Source: Flaveria trinervia (Eukaryota > Streptophyta > Magnoliopsida > Asterales > Asteraceae). Taken from it: a DNA stretch of 64,000 bases. Both the position numbers and the translations under genes were made by a program. The stretch is taken from contig CM046457.1 in NCBI GenBank assembly GCA_025506515.1, positions 39,318,231 through 39,382,230 of the forward strand, given 5' to 3'. The notes beneath the pieces were generated by a model. That model saw only the letters and a list, made by a program, of their open reading frames with translations. It was not told the origin of the DNA and made no database searches. Below are positions 32,550 to 45,039 of this stretch, piece after piece. Positions within the stretch are counted from its first letter, which is position 1, and every line of letters begins with the position of its first letter.

Positions 32550-33740
32550 ATGAAGGAGGCTATCGCCGACGAAGTCTACAATGTCATGCAAAGTGTCTTA
32601 CCCTCGGTGGTGACTGAGGTGATCAAAGCAGTCAAGGATGGAGAGAAAACTAATAAGAAAGGGAAGGAAAATGAGAAGAATTCCAGAAGGTCCACTAGGA
32701 GGGTGGAGGAATCTGAAGAGGAGCCATCAAACCCTAAGGTGGTAGTCCATGATGACAACAGTGATAAGGAGTCTAGAGAGAGACGACTAAGGGGTGCAAC
32801 TATGGGGCATTTCAAAGGTGTAAGCCCCTGACCTTTGATGGTAATGGCAATGCTACTGCCGCTCATCGTTGGGTCAGAGAGATAGAAGCGGTACTGGAGA
32901 TTAGTGAGTGCAGGAAGATCAAAAGGTTAAGTTTGCCACTCATCCTTTCATCCACTCAGCGTTGTGCTGGTGGGACAATATTGTCCAGGCTGAAGGAAGG
33001 CGGTCGATAGCCAAAATGAGGTGGTTTGAGTTGAAGGAGTTAGTACTGGAGGGGTATTGTCCCCATCGGGAATTAGAGAAGATTGAAAAGGAGTTCTTGT
33101 ATTTGAAGGCTGAGAACATGACTCATCAAGAGTATACCACCAAGTTCAATGAACTTGCAAGACTTGTGCCAGACATGGTGACACCTACATCCAAGAAGAT
33201 CAAAAGATACATACGGGGTTTGCCTATTGATATGAGGAGGCACATGATTGTAGCCATACCAGGCACGTTTAGGTCTATGGTGGACTTAGCTAGGAGGTTG
33301 TACGATGAGAGAGACCCAATGTCTGTACAAAAGAAGGTGGAGAAATGGAATGGTCACATGAATGGAAATGGGAAGAAGTTCGGAGGTGATAACTTCAGGA
33401 GTGGAGAGAAGAGAAGAAGGTGGAGAAATGGAATGGTCACATGAATGGAAATGGGAAGAAGTTCGGAGGTGATAACTGCAGGAGTGGAGAGAAGAGGATG
33501 AGGGTTGAGGATCAGTCTGGGAGACAGGGAAATACTGGTGAAGGAGGTGCTTGTAGAAAATGTGGGAAGGGTCATTCAGGGGAGTGTAGAATTGGGACTG
33601 GAAAATGTTTTAAATGTGGGGGTGAGGGCCACTATGCTAGGGATTGCAAGGCGGGGAAGTGTTATCAGTGTGGCGAGATGGGACATGTGGGGAGGGACTT
33701 CAAGAAGGGACATTTAGGAGGATCGGGAGCGGTTAAGGCT
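32550..33740 (+). pseudogene. Gypsy unit 1 gag (frameshifts, 83-bp duplication)
   Basis: Starts MKEAIADEVYNVMQSVLPSV. A frameshift at about 32818 separates this from the capsid part (CKPLTFDGNGNATAAHRWVR, HSALCWWDNIVQAEGRRS, LVLEGYCPHRELEKIEKEFL, YIRGLPIDMRRHMIVAIPGT). At 33333-33498 an 83-bp segment (start GAAGGTGGAGAAATGGAATG) is present twice, which shifts the frame. Zinc knuckles follow: CRKCGKGHSGEC, the canonical CFKCGGEGHYARDC, and CYQCGEMGHVGRDF with the last Cys changed to Phe. Unit 1 alone lacks a G near 32914 (GTGCAGGAAG against GTGCAGGGAAG in the others). Gag packs the RNA. Confidence 0.9.
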
Positions 33741-35690
33741 GGAGATAAAGGAAAGGGTGACGGTTCAAAGGCGAAGGTGAGGGCATTCAACATAACTCGC
33801 GAGGAGGCCAGGGCAGATCCAGAAGTAGTTTCAGGTATGTTTCTGGTAGACCATAAATATGCTTCTGTGCTCTTTGATTCTTGTGCTAGTAGGAGTTTTG
33901 TGTCTGCTGCCTTTTGTCGTTTATTGCATGATGAGAGTAGAAAGCTGGATGAGCCTTTCTATGTAGAAACAACCATTGGTAAGTCCACGAAGGTAACTGA
34001 AGTGGTTGAGGATTGCCTGATTGAGTTAGAAGATTGCAAGTTCCTTACTAGGTTGCATGTTATGGCCTTAGGAGGTTCTGATGTGGTGTTAGGCATGGAT
34101 TGGTTAGCGAGATATGAAGCCAATATAGTATATAGTAACAAGGTAATTCGTCTAACAATGCCCAATGGTAGATCTTTTACGGTTCGTGGGGATAAGAGGT
34201 GCTATGTACCCAAGGTCGTGTCGATGATCATAGCTAAAAAGTACTTGACACGTGGGTGTAGCGCTTACTTGGCCTATGTAAAAGATGTGGATGCGCCAGA
34301 GCCACAATTATCAGACTTGCCGGTAATGCGTGAGTTTCCTGACGTCTTTCCTGAAGACCTAACCGGTGAGCCGCCTGACCACGAAATCGAGTTCCAGATT
34401 GATTTGCTACCAGGAGCACAACTCGTTGCAAAAACACCGTATCGATTAGCTTCTTCGGAGATGGTAGAACTGAGGGACCAGTTGCAAGATTTATTGGATA
34501 AGGGCTTCATCCAACCGAGTATCTCTCCATGGAGTGCTCCGGTTTTATTGGTCAAGAAGAAAGACGGTAGCATGCGGATGTGCATTGACTATCGCGAGCT
34601 CAATAAGCTGACCGTAAAGAATCAGTATCCATTATGAAGGATTGATGACCTGTTCGATCAACTTTAGGGTGCCAACTGGTTTTCAAGGATAGACTTGCGG
34701 TCTAGTTACCGCCAACTGAAGGTGAAAGAACAAGACATCCCTAAGACAGCGTTTCGTACGCGTTATGGACACTACAAATTTCTCGTCATGTCCTTTGGAT
34801 TAACCAACCCGCCATCTGCCTTTATGGACCTTATGAATCGGGTATGTCGACTGATGTTGGATAAATCAGTGATAGTGTTTATCGATGACATTTTGATTTA
34901 TTCAAAAAGCAAAGAGGAACATGTTGAACATATTCGAGAAGTATTGGAGATGCTTAGAAGTGAAAAGTTATATGCTAAGTTATCTAAATGCACATTTTGG
35001 CTACGAGAAGTTCAATTTCTAGGTCATGTGGTTAATCCTGAGGGGATCAGGGTGGACCCTGCGAAGGTTGAAGCGGTGATGCAATGGGAACCTCCAAAGA
35101 CGCCATCTGAGATTTGCAGTTTCTTAGGCTTGGCAAGTTACTATAGGAGGTTATCAAGGATTTCTCCAAGATAGCTTCTCCTTTGACTAAGCTAACCCGG
35201 AAGGACGTGAAGTATGAATAGGGTACTGATCAGGAGAACGCCTTCCTAGAAATAACGATGAGGTTAACTCAAGCCCCTGTCTTGATGTTACCTGAAGGGA
35301 ACGATGATCTGGTGGTCTACTTGGATGCCTCGTATGCGGGATTGGGTTGCGTGTTGATGCAACGAGGGAAGGTGATAGCCTATGCTTCTAAACAATTAAA
35401 GGTTCACGAGGCTAACTATCCTACACATGATTCAGAGTTGTCCGTGGTGGTATTTGCATTGAAGATTTGGAGGCACTACCTGTATGGGGTGAAGTGCACC
35501 ATTTTCACTAATCATAAAAGTCTGAAGTATTTCTTCGAACAAAAGGAACTCAACATGAGGCAGAGGAGATGGTTGGAACTAATCAAGGATTATGACTGCA
35601 AAATCCATTATCATCTAGGCAAAGCCAATGTGGTTGTTGACGCCCTTAGCCGGAAGGGACGACCTGAACCAATTCAGGTGAGGGCTGGCC
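33741..35690 (+). pseudogene. Gypsy unit 1 protease, RT and RNase H (broken)
   Basis: The protease at about 33865-33905 reads LFDSCASRSFVSAAF, where the family has D-S-G: the active-site Gly is Cys. RT follows with FPEDLTGEPPDHEIEFQIDL, PWSAPVLLVKKKDGSMRMC, IDYRELNKLTVKNQYPL, RIDLRSSYRQLKVKE (first Asp), FGLTNPPSAFMDLMNRV and the catalytic FIDDILIYSKSKEEH. RNase H has VVYLDASYAGLGCVL, THDSELSVVVFALKIWRHYL and FTNHKSLKYF (Asp to Asn at the usual FTDHKSL), then ANVVVDALSRKG. Stops: TGA at 34635 where Pro is expected, TAG at 34666 (from CAG) and TAG at about 35218 (from TGG), plus a frameshift near 35150. Confidence 0.93.
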
Positions 35691-37124
35691 AGATAGTCAT
35701 GACGCCTGATGTTATGAAACAAGTGAGGGAGTTCCAGGATGAGGCACTAAGAGAGGATAGGATCAACTCTGAAAGGATGAAAGGACAAGTTTCAAATTTG
35801 GGGGAAAACACCCTGGGTGTTAGAACCCGATCTGGGAGAATGTGGAACCCTCTCTATGGGGATCTGAAGGAGAAAATCATGGATGAGGCTCACAAAACAC
35901 GATATTCCATACACCCCGGTGCCACGAAAATGTATCAGGATATGAAGAAAGATTACTCGTGGTCGCGAATGAAGCGAGACGTGAGCAAGTGCCGGACTTG
36001 CCTGCAAGTGAAGTCAGAGCACCAAAAGCCATATGGGAAGATCCAGCCTTTGGATATCCCTGAATGGAAATAGGAACACATCACAATGGACTTCATCATG
36101 AAGCTACCTCTCATGGCAAGAGGAAGCGACACAATCTGGGTGATCGTTGACCAACTAACAAAGAGCGCCCATTTCCTACCAATTCGTGAGATGTATTCCT
36201 CCGAGAGGTTGGTAGAACTATTTATTAAGAAGATCGTGGCTCGTCACGGTGTGCCAGTGTCTATCATTTTGGATAGGGACACGCGGTTACGTCCAAGTTC
36301 TGGAAGACGTTTCACGACTCAATGGGGACTAGACTATATATTATTATGGCTTACCACCCCCAGATGGATGGCCAGTCGGAAAGAATGATTCAAACGTTAG
36401 AAGACATGCTACGAGCGTGTGTAATCGACTTTGGAGGAAGTTGGGATGAGCACTTACCGTTGGCGGAATTCTCATATAATAATAGTTACCATGCGAGCAT
36501 TGGTATGCCACCCTATGAAATGTTGTATGGTAGGAAGTGCAGGACACCCGTGTGTTGGGGTGACATCGAGCAAAAGGAATTAGGAAGCCTTGAAGTGATC
36601 GAGGTCACGGCCGAGAAGTTAGATAAGATCAAAGCATTCATGAATGCCGCAAAGGATCGCCAGAAGTCTTATGCTAATAAAAGGCATAGACCAATAGAGT
36701 TTGAAGTTGGTGACAAGGTCATGCTCAAGGTATTGCCCTAGAAAGAGATAATGAGGTTTAGAAAAAAGGGAAAGTTAAGCCCAAAATTCATAAGACATTC
36801 CGTATTATCGCAAGGGTAGGAGCAGTGGCCTACAAATTAGAACTACCTGATGAGTTGAGTGGAATTCACCCTACATTCCATGTATGTTATCTTAGGAAAT
36901 GTCTAGCTGACAATGATGCAGTCATACCATTAGAAGATATAAAGTTGATGAACGGCTTAATTATGTAGAGCAGCCGGTGGCCATCCTTGATTGGAAAGAT
37001 AAGCACTATGGAATAAAGTGGTTCCACTAGTACGAGTACAGTGGAGACACAGGAAAGGATTAGAATCTACATGGGAGACGAGGAGGAGATGAGGAAATTT
37101 TATCCTCAATTGTTTGATGACTGA
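35691..37124 (+). pseudogene. Gypsy unit 1 integrase with chromodomain (broken)
   Basis: The zinc-binding part has HKTRYSIHPGATKMYQDM and VSKCRTCLQVKSEH. The core has EHITMDFIMKLPLMARGSD (first Asp), SIILDRDTR (second Asp) and YHPQMDGQSERMIQTLEDML (catalytic Glu), then EFEVGDKVMLKVLP. The C-terminal chromodomain-like region carries VEQPVAILDWKDK, VRVQWRHRKGLESTWETE and MRKFYPQLF. Stops: TAG at 36071 and TAG at 36739, both where Trp is expected. Single-base indels (about 36287 and several after 36790) disturb the frame in this unit. The terminal stop is the TGA at 37122-37124. Confidence 0.92.
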
Positions 37125-37149
37125 CAGGTTTTGAGGACGAAACCTAAAT

Positions 37150-37163
37150 AAGTGGGGGAGACT
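37150..37163 (+). promoter_or_regulatory. Gypsy unit 1 polypurine tract
   Basis: AAGTGGGGGAGACT before LTR 2. Copies at 43766-43779 (unit 2) and 50151-50164 (unit 3). Confidence 0.85.
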
Positions 37164-38664
37164 TCTAACACCCCGAAAAGTCAAAACGAGTCATTAAGGA
37201 TAATGGGCTTAATTAATGCATATTTATAAAGGAAGGAAAAGGGTTATGAGCTAAATCGGGTTCATGGGCAAGAGCCTAAGTGATTAAGGCCATAATTAGC
37301 CCCTTAACCCACCCAAATCAGCTTTCATCGGCATCATTTGCAACCCTAGCCACCAAATTCATAGAGAGAGAAAGTAGAGAGAGAAAGTGAAGGAAACTCA
37401 AGATTTGGAGTTTCAAAGGTCAAGGGATTGAAGATCTGGGTGTTGGAGCACCAAAACACAAGAAAGGAGCAAAAAATCTAGGTAAGAATCAACCTCTAAA
37501 CCCTTCTGTAGATCAAACCCGGATTCTAGGGTTTTGGTTTTGAAAAGTAGCAAGAATCGCATAAAGGTCACATTTTTACGTATGAAAACATGTATAAAGC
37601 TTAGATTTGGCCTCATGGATGATAAACTAAGATATTGGACGTAAAAAGTTATGATTTTGGGTTAAAACGAGCTAGTTCGTAATTTTTATGCGATGTGCGA
37701 AACTGTACATGCATCCGGAGAATTTGCATATTCAATCAACAAAACTATGAGGACTTCCTGCGAAACTATAACATGGTTTTCCAACGAAAGTTGGGCGAAA
37801 CTGGTAGCGAAGATGCCAGCGAAACTGCATGCGAAACTAGTAGCAAAACTGCTGGTGAAACTAGTAGCGAAACTGTTGGCGAATCTAGTTGCGAAATTGC
37901 TGATCTTGTAGCGAAATTAGGTAGAAATTAACCCCTTTAAGTGTCAATTCATCTGCAGGCTGTGTACTTAATAAGTTAAGTATTATATATTAATGAAAAG
38001 TGAAACTTAATGAATGTTACCCCGGGCCCATTAATGATGGAAAGTCTTGCAAGCACTATCATAGACTTCACTTATGTGAGTCTGATTTATGACGATGGAT
38101 CCATATTCATGAGCAGGCTATGTGCCTTGCAGTGTGGATCAACTATCGGGGGTTAGCTACCGTTTTCATGTGTACTGACAGGGATCGGCATTTTTTGTCG
38201 ATCAACATGGAGCTCTTGCTTTGTGCAATCTCGTTTATGATGAAGTGAAAGCTATGAAAGAATGAAAGATAATGAACATGCTTATTATGATCAAAATGTT
38301 ATATTATGTATGTGTGGTCATTATATGAAGGATAAAGCTATACTTTCTTATTTACCTAAAACTAGAACTCACTTAGCAAAGCTGACTTTTATGCATAATA
38401 GTTGGCAGGTAAGTGTTGATGCTGAGGATGGCACCAGGGAGCTACTTGGGGAACTATGGATGACATTCCTGCTTATGAAATCTTCATTGCAAATTAAGAA
38501 CAAGTATTATGTTTTGTTTTAGTTAAAGGGAAAATGTATGAGTACGATATGGTTTCTAAGTTTTAAATGAATGTCTAACTATTTCCGCTGCAATGTTTTG
38601 TTATTAAACTAATTTTATGATATGATTAACCGAGTGTGAGGCTTATCGGGAATGGGGCCTTACA
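37164..38664 (+). repeat. Gypsy LTR 2 (chimera: type B start, type A end)
   Basis: 1501 bp. Starts TCTAACACCCCGAAAAG (first TG mutated to TC) and keeps type B markers (GCATATTTATAAAGGAAGG, CAAAGGTCAAGGG, AGGAGCAAAAAATC) to about 37555. From about 37633 it is type A (AAGATATTGGACGTAAAAAG, the GCGAAAC minisatellite, the TATCGGGAATGG end). Confidence 0.93.
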
Positions 38665-39172
38665 AGTTGATATAAGAGCCAAAGTTTAAGAGAATTGGGT
38701 AAAATATTTTCAAAACCTAAACTTAAACTGAAAATTGGATTGAATGAAGGATGCCAATCCAAGTAGCTACGTGCCATCAGGTAAATGTTTCATGTAAAAT
38801 TTGGAATTATATGCGTGTGCTCTATGTTCTATGTGCTTTTAGATTTGAATACTGACATGCGTTAGGATAGTGATTGCTTGGGACAGGAGAGTAAGGTAAG
38901 TGGTTAATCACACTTGGCCACTGTAATTAAGGACTTACTACTTACAATGAACTGGGCAATTATCTTGAATAACATTTTGGTGTTTGAATCTTATAGAAAT
39001 TAGTCAAGGCTGGTAGAAAATCTGGGAAGGCAACCTGAGGAGGTGCTCGTGGCAGGTGTACTACTGAGCCACGTGTCTCCCGAGCAAAACTAAGGCTCCC
39101 GAGACTATACATGAGGAGTCAGACCTCCATAGTCACCCGGAGGGTGAGGGATCAGCCACCCTCAAATCCACT
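38665..39172 (+). other. Gypsy unit 2 primer site and leader
   Basis: TTGATATAAGAGCC at 38667-38680, then non-coding leader, as in unit 1. Confidence 0.75.
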
Positions 39173-40360
39173 ATGAAGGAGGCTATCGCCGACGAAGTCT
39201 ACAATGTCATGCAAAGTGTCTTACCCTCGGTGGTGACTGAGGTGATCAAAGCAGTCAAGGATGGAGAGAAAACTAATAAGAAAGGGAAGGAAAATGAGAA
39301 GAATTCCAGAAGGTCCACTAGGAGGGTGGAGGAATCTGAAGAGGAGCCATCAAACCCTAAGGTGGTAGTCCATGATGACAACAGTGATAAGGAGTCTAGA
39401 GAGAGACGACTAAGGGGTGCAACTATGGGGCATTTCAAAGGTGTAAGCCCCTGACCTTTGATGGTAATGGCAATGCTACTGCCGCTCATCGTTGGGTCAG
39501 AGAGATAGAAGCGGTACTGGAGATTAGTGAGTGCAGGGAAGATCAAAAGGTTAAGTTTGCCACTCATCCTTTCATCCACTCAGCGTTGTGCTGGTGGGAC
39601 AATATTGTCCAGGCTGAAGGAAGGCGGTCGATAGCCAAAATGAGGTGTTTGAGTTGAAGGAGTTAGTACTGGAGGGGTATTGTCCCCATCGGGAATTAGA
39701 GAAGATTGAAAAGGAGTTCTTGTATTTGAAGGCTGAGAACATGACTCATCAAGAGTATACCACCAAGTTCAATGAACTTGCAAGACTTGTGCCAGACATG
39801 GTGACACCTACATCAAGAAGATCAAAAGATACATACGGGGTTTGCCTATTGATATGAGGAGGCACATGATTGTAGCCATACCAGGCACGTTTAGGTCTAT
39901 GGTGGACTTAGCTAGGAGGTTGTACGATGAGAGAGACCCAATGTCTGTACAAAAGAAGGTGGAGAAATGGAATGGTCACATGAATGGAAATGGGAAGAAG
40001 TTCGGAGGTGATAACTTCAGGAGTGGAGAGAAGAGAAGAAGGTGGAGAAATGGAATGGTCACATGAATGGAATGGGAAGAAGTTCGGAGGTGATAACTGC
40101 AGGAGTGGAGAGAAGAGGATGAGGGTTGAGGATCAGTCTGGGAGACAGGGAAATACTGGTGAAGGAGGTGCTTGTAGAAAATGTGGGAAGGGTCATTCAG
40201 GGGAGTGTAGAATTGGGACTGGAAAATGTTTTAAATGTGGGGGTGAGGGCCACTATGCTAGGGATTGCAAGGCGGGGAAGTGTTATCAGTGTGGCGAGAT
40301 GGGACATGTGGGGAGGGACTTCAAGAAGGGACATTTAGGAGGATCGGGAGCGGTAAGGCT
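39173..40360 (+). pseudogene. Gypsy unit 2 gag (broken)
   Basis: Same gene as 32550-33740 with the same frameshift near 39441 and the same 83-bp duplication. Single bases are missing compared with unit 1: GAGGTGTTTGAG at about 39646, CATCAAGAAG at about 39812, ATGGAATGGG at about 40067 and GCGGTAAGG at about 40354. The RED codons lost in unit 1 are intact (GCAGGGAAGATC). Knuckles as in unit 1. Confidence 0.88.
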
Positions 40361-43300
40361 GGAGATAAAGGAAAGGGTGACGGTTCAAAGGCGAAGGTGA
40401 GGGCATTCAACATAACTCGCGAGGAGGCCAGGGCAGATCCAGAAGTAGTTTCAGGTATGTTTCTGGTAGACCATAATATGCTTCTGTGCTCTTTGATTCT
40501 TGTGCTAGTAGGAGTTTTGTGTCTGCTGCCTTTTGTCGTTTATTGCATGATGAGAGTAGAAAGCTGGATGAGCCTTTCTATGTAGAAACAACCATTGGTA
40601 AGTCCACGAAGGTAACTGAAGTGGTTGAGGATTGCCTGATTGAGTTAGAAGATTGCAAGTTCCTTACTAGGTTGCATGTTATGGCCTTAGGAGGTTCTGA
40701 TGTGGTGTTAGGCATGGATTGGTTAGCGAGATATGAAGCCAATATAGTATATAGTAACAAGGTAATTCGTCTAACAATGCCCAATGGTAGATCTTTTACG
40801 GTTCGTGGGGATAAGAGGTGCTATGTACCCAAGGTCGTGTCGATGATCATAGCTAAAAAGTACTTGACACGTGGGTGTAGCGCTTACTTGGCCTATGTAA
40901 AAGATGTGGATGCGCCAGAGCCACAATTATCAGACTTGCCGGTAATGCGTGAGTTTCCTGACGTCTTTCCTGAAGACCTAACCGGTGAGCCGCCTGACCA
41001 CGAAATCGAGTTCCAGATTGATTTGCTACCAGGAGCACAACTCGTTGCAAAAACACCGTATCGATTAGCTTCTTCGGAGATGGTAGAACTGAGGGACCAG
41101 TTGCAAGATTTATTGGATAAGGGCTTCATCCAACCGAGTATCTCTCCATGGAGTGCTCCGGTTTTATTGGTCAAGAAGAAAGACGGTAGCATGCGGATGT
41201 GCATTGACTATCGCGAGCTCAATAAGCTGACCGTAAAGAATCAGTATCCATTATGAAGGATTGATGACCTGTTCGATCAACTTTAGGGTGCCAACTGGTT
41301 TTCAAGGATAGACTTGCGGTCTAGTTACCGCCAACTGAAGGTGAAAGAACAAGACATCCCTAAGACAGCGTTTCGTACGCGTTATGGACACTACAAATTT
41401 CTCGTCATGTCCTTTGGATTAACCACCCGCCATCTGCCTTTATGGACCTTATGAATCGGGTATGTCGACTGATGTTGGATAAATCAGTGATAGTGTTTAT
41501 CGATGACATTTTGATTTATTCAAAAGCAAAGAGGAACATGTTGAACATATTCGAGAAGTATTGGAGATGCTTAGAAGTGAAAAGTTATATGCTAAGTTAT
41601 CTAAATGCACATTTTGGCTACGAGAAGTTCAATTTCTAGGTCATGTGGTTAATCCTGAGGGGATCAGGGTGGACCCTGCGAAGGTTGAAGCGGTGATGCA
41701 ATGGGAACCTCCAAAGACGCCATCTGAGATTTGCAGTTTCTTAGGCTTGGCAAGTTACTATAGGAGGTTATCAAGGATTTCTCCAAGATAGCTTCTCCTT
41801 TGACTAAGCTAACCCGGAAGGACGTGAAGTATGAATAGGGTACTGATCAGGAGAACGCCTTCCTAGAAATAACGATGAGGTTAACTCAAGCCCCTGTCTT
41901 GATGTTACCTGAAGGGAACGATGATCTGGTGGTCTACTTGGATGCCTCGTATGCGGATTGGGTTGCGTGTTGATGCAACGAGGGAAGGTGATAGCCTATG
42001 CTTCTAAACAATTAAAGGTTCACGAGGCTAACTATCCTACACATGATTCAGAGTTGTCCGTGGTGGTATTTGCATTGAAGATTTGGAGGCACTACCTGTA
42101 TGGGGTGAAGTGCACCATTTTCACTAATCATAAAAGTCTGAAGTATTTCTTCGAACAAAAGGAACTCAACATGAGGCAGAGGAGATGGTTGGAACTAATC
42201 AAGGATTATGACTGCAAAATCCATTATCATCTAGGCAAAGCCAATGTGGTTGTTGACGCCCTTAGCCGGAAGGGACGACCTGAACCAATTCAGGTGAGGG
42301 CTGGCCAGATAGTCATGACGCCTGATGTTATGAAACAAGTGAGGGAGTTCCAGGATGAGGCACTAAGAGAGGATAGGATCAACTCTGAAAGGATGAAAGG
42401 ACAAGTTTCAAATTTGGGGGAAAACACCCTGGGTGTTAGAACCCGATCTGGGAGAATGTGGAACCCTCTCTATGGGGATCTGAAGGAGAAAATCATGGAT
42501 GAGGCTCACAAAACACGATATTCCATACACCCCGGTGCCACGAAAATGTATCAGGATATGAAGAAAGATTACTCGTGGTCGCGAATGAAGCGAGACGTGA
42601 GCAAGTGCCGGACTTGCCTGCAAGTGAAGTCAGAGCACCAAAAGCCATATGGGAAGATCCAGCCTTTGGATATCCCTGAATGGAAATAGGAACACATCAC
42701 AATGGACTTCATCATGAAGCTACCTCTCATGGCAAGAGGAAGCGACACAATCTGGGTGATCGTTGACCAACTAACAAGAGCGCCCATTTCCTACCATTCG
42801 TGAGATGTATTCCTCCGAGAGGTTGGTAGAACTATTTATTAAGAAGATCGTGGCTCGTCACGGTGTGCCAGTGTCTATCATTTTGGATAGGGACACGCGG
42901 TTTACGTCCAAGTTCTGGAAGACGTTTCACGACTCAATGGGGACTAGACTATATATTATTATGGCTTACCACCCCCAGATGGATGGCCAGTCGGAAAGAA
43001 TGATTCAAACGTTAGAAGACATGCTACGAGCGTGTGTAATCGACTTTGGAGGAAGTTGGGATGAGCACTTACCGTTGGCGGAATTCTCATATAATAATAG
43101 TTACCATGCGAGCATTGGTATGCCACCCTATGAAATGTTGTATGGTAGGAAGTGCAGGACACCCGTGTGTTGGGGTGACATCGAGCAAAAGGAATTAGGA
43201 AGCCTTGAAGTGATCGAGGTCACGGCCGAGAAGTTAGATAAGATCAAAGCATTCATGAATGCCGCAAAGGATCGCCAGAAGTCTTATGCTAATAAAAGGC

Positions 43301-43741
43301 ATAGACCAATAGAGTTTGAAGTTGGTGACAAGGTCATGCTCAAGGTATTGCCCTAGAAAGAGATAATGAGGTTTAGAAAAAAGGGAAAGTTAAGCCCAAA
43401 ATTCATAAGGACATTCCGTATTATCGCAAGGGTAGGAGCAGTGGCCTACAAATTAGAACTACCTGATGAGTTGAGTGGAATTCACCCTACATTCCATGTA
43501 TGTTATCTTAGGAAATGTCTAGCTGACAATGATGCAGTCATACCATTAGAAGATATTAAAGTTGATGAACGGCTTAATTATGTAGAGCAGCCGGTGGCCA
43601 TCCTTGATTGGAAAGATAAGCACTTATGGATAAAGTGGTTCCACTAGTACGAGTACAGTGGAGACACAGGAAAGGATTAGAATCTACATGGGAGACCGAG
43701 GAGGAGATGAGGAAATTTTATCCTCAATGTTTGATGACTGA
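40361..43741 (+). pseudogene. Gypsy unit 2 protease, RT, RNase H, integrase, chromodomain (broken)
   Basis: Domain order and motifs as in unit 1 (DSCAS protease, FIDDILIYSK RT, HDSEL RNase H, LDRDTRFTSKFWKTF integrase, chromodomain tail). It shares the stops at 41254, 41285, about 41836, 42687 and 43354 with units 1 and 3. Private single-base losses: DHNMLL at about 40475 (one A), ACCACCCGCC at about 41424, CAAAAGCAAAG at about 41521 and GCGGATTGG at about 41955. Integrase is better kept here than in unit 1 (42805-43356 open). Confidence 0.9.
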
Positions 43742-43779
43742 CAGTTTTGAGGACGAAACCTAAATAAGTGGGGGAGACT

Positions 43780-45039
43780 TCTAACACCCCGAAAAGTCAA
43801 AACGAGTCATTAGGATAATGGGCTTAATTAATGCATATTTATAAAGGAAGGAAAAGGGTTATGAGCTAAATCGGTTCATGGGCAAGAGCCTAAGTGATTA
43901 AGGCCCATAATTAGCCCCTTAACCCACCCAAATCAGCTTTCATCGGCATCATTTGCAACCCTAGCCACCAAATTCATAGAGAGAGAAGTAGAGAGAGAAA
44001 GTGAAGGAAACTCAAGATTTGGAGTTTCAAAGGTCAAGGGATTGAAGATCTGGGTGTTGGAGCACCAAAACACAAGAAAGGAGCAAAAAATCTAGGTAAG
44101 AATCAACCTCTAAACCCTTCTGTAGATCAAACCCGGATTCTAGGGTTTTGGTTTTCAAAAGTAGCAAGAATCGCATAAAGGTCACATTTTTACGTATGAA
44201 AACATGTATAAGCTTAGATTTGGCCTCATGGATGATAACTAAGAGATTGGACATTAAAAGTTATGATTTTGGGTTTAAAAAAAGCTGGTTCATAATATTT
44301 ATGCGATCTGCGAAACTGTACATGCATCCGGCGAATTTGCATATTCAATCAACGAAACTATGAGGACTAAAAGCGAAACTTAATGAATGTTACCCCGGGC
44401 CCATTTAATGATGGAAAGTCTTGCAAGAACTATAATTGACTTCACTTATGTGAGACTGATTTATGATGATGGATCTATATTCATGAGCGGCTATGTGCTT
44501 TGCAGTGTGGATCAACTATCGGGGATTAGCTACCGTTTTCATGTGCACCGACAGGGATTGACATTTGTTGTCGATCAACATGGAGCTCTTGGTTTGTGCA
44601 ATCTCATTTATGATGAAGTGAAAGCTATGAAAGAATGAAAGATAATGAACATGCTTATTATGATCAAAATGTTATGTATTATGTATGTGTGGTCATTATA
44701 TGAAGGATAAAGCTATACTTTCTTATTTACCTAAAACTACAACTCACTTAGCAAAGCTAACTTTTATGCATAATAGTTGGCAGGTAAGTGCTGATGCTAA
44801 GGATGGCACTAAGGAGCTACTTGGCAAACTATGGATGGCATTCCTGCTTATGAAATATTCATTGTAATTTAAGAACAAGTATTATGTTTTGTTTTAGTTA
44901 AAGGGAAAATGTATGAGTACGACATGGTTTCTAAGTTTTAAATGAATGTCTAACTATTTCCGCTTCAATGTTTTGTTATTAAACTAATTTTATGATATGA
45001 TTAACCGAGTGTGAGGCTTATCGGGAATGGGGCCTTACA
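43780..45039 (+). repeat. Gypsy LTR 3 (chimera: type B for most of its length, type A at the end)
   Basis: 1260 bp; lacks the GCGAAAC minisatellite, as LTR 4 does (TATGAGGACTAAAAGCGAAAC). Starts TCTAACACCCC. Type B persists to CCGCTTCAATG (44960-44970); from AAACTAATTTTATGATATG (44981) to the end TATCGGGAATGG it is type A. Confidence 0.93.

Noticed and set aside
34274..34585. Antisense ORF of 103 codons, conserved in all three Gypsy units
   Set aside because: It is a shadow of the RT frame; conservation follows from the near-identity of the units.
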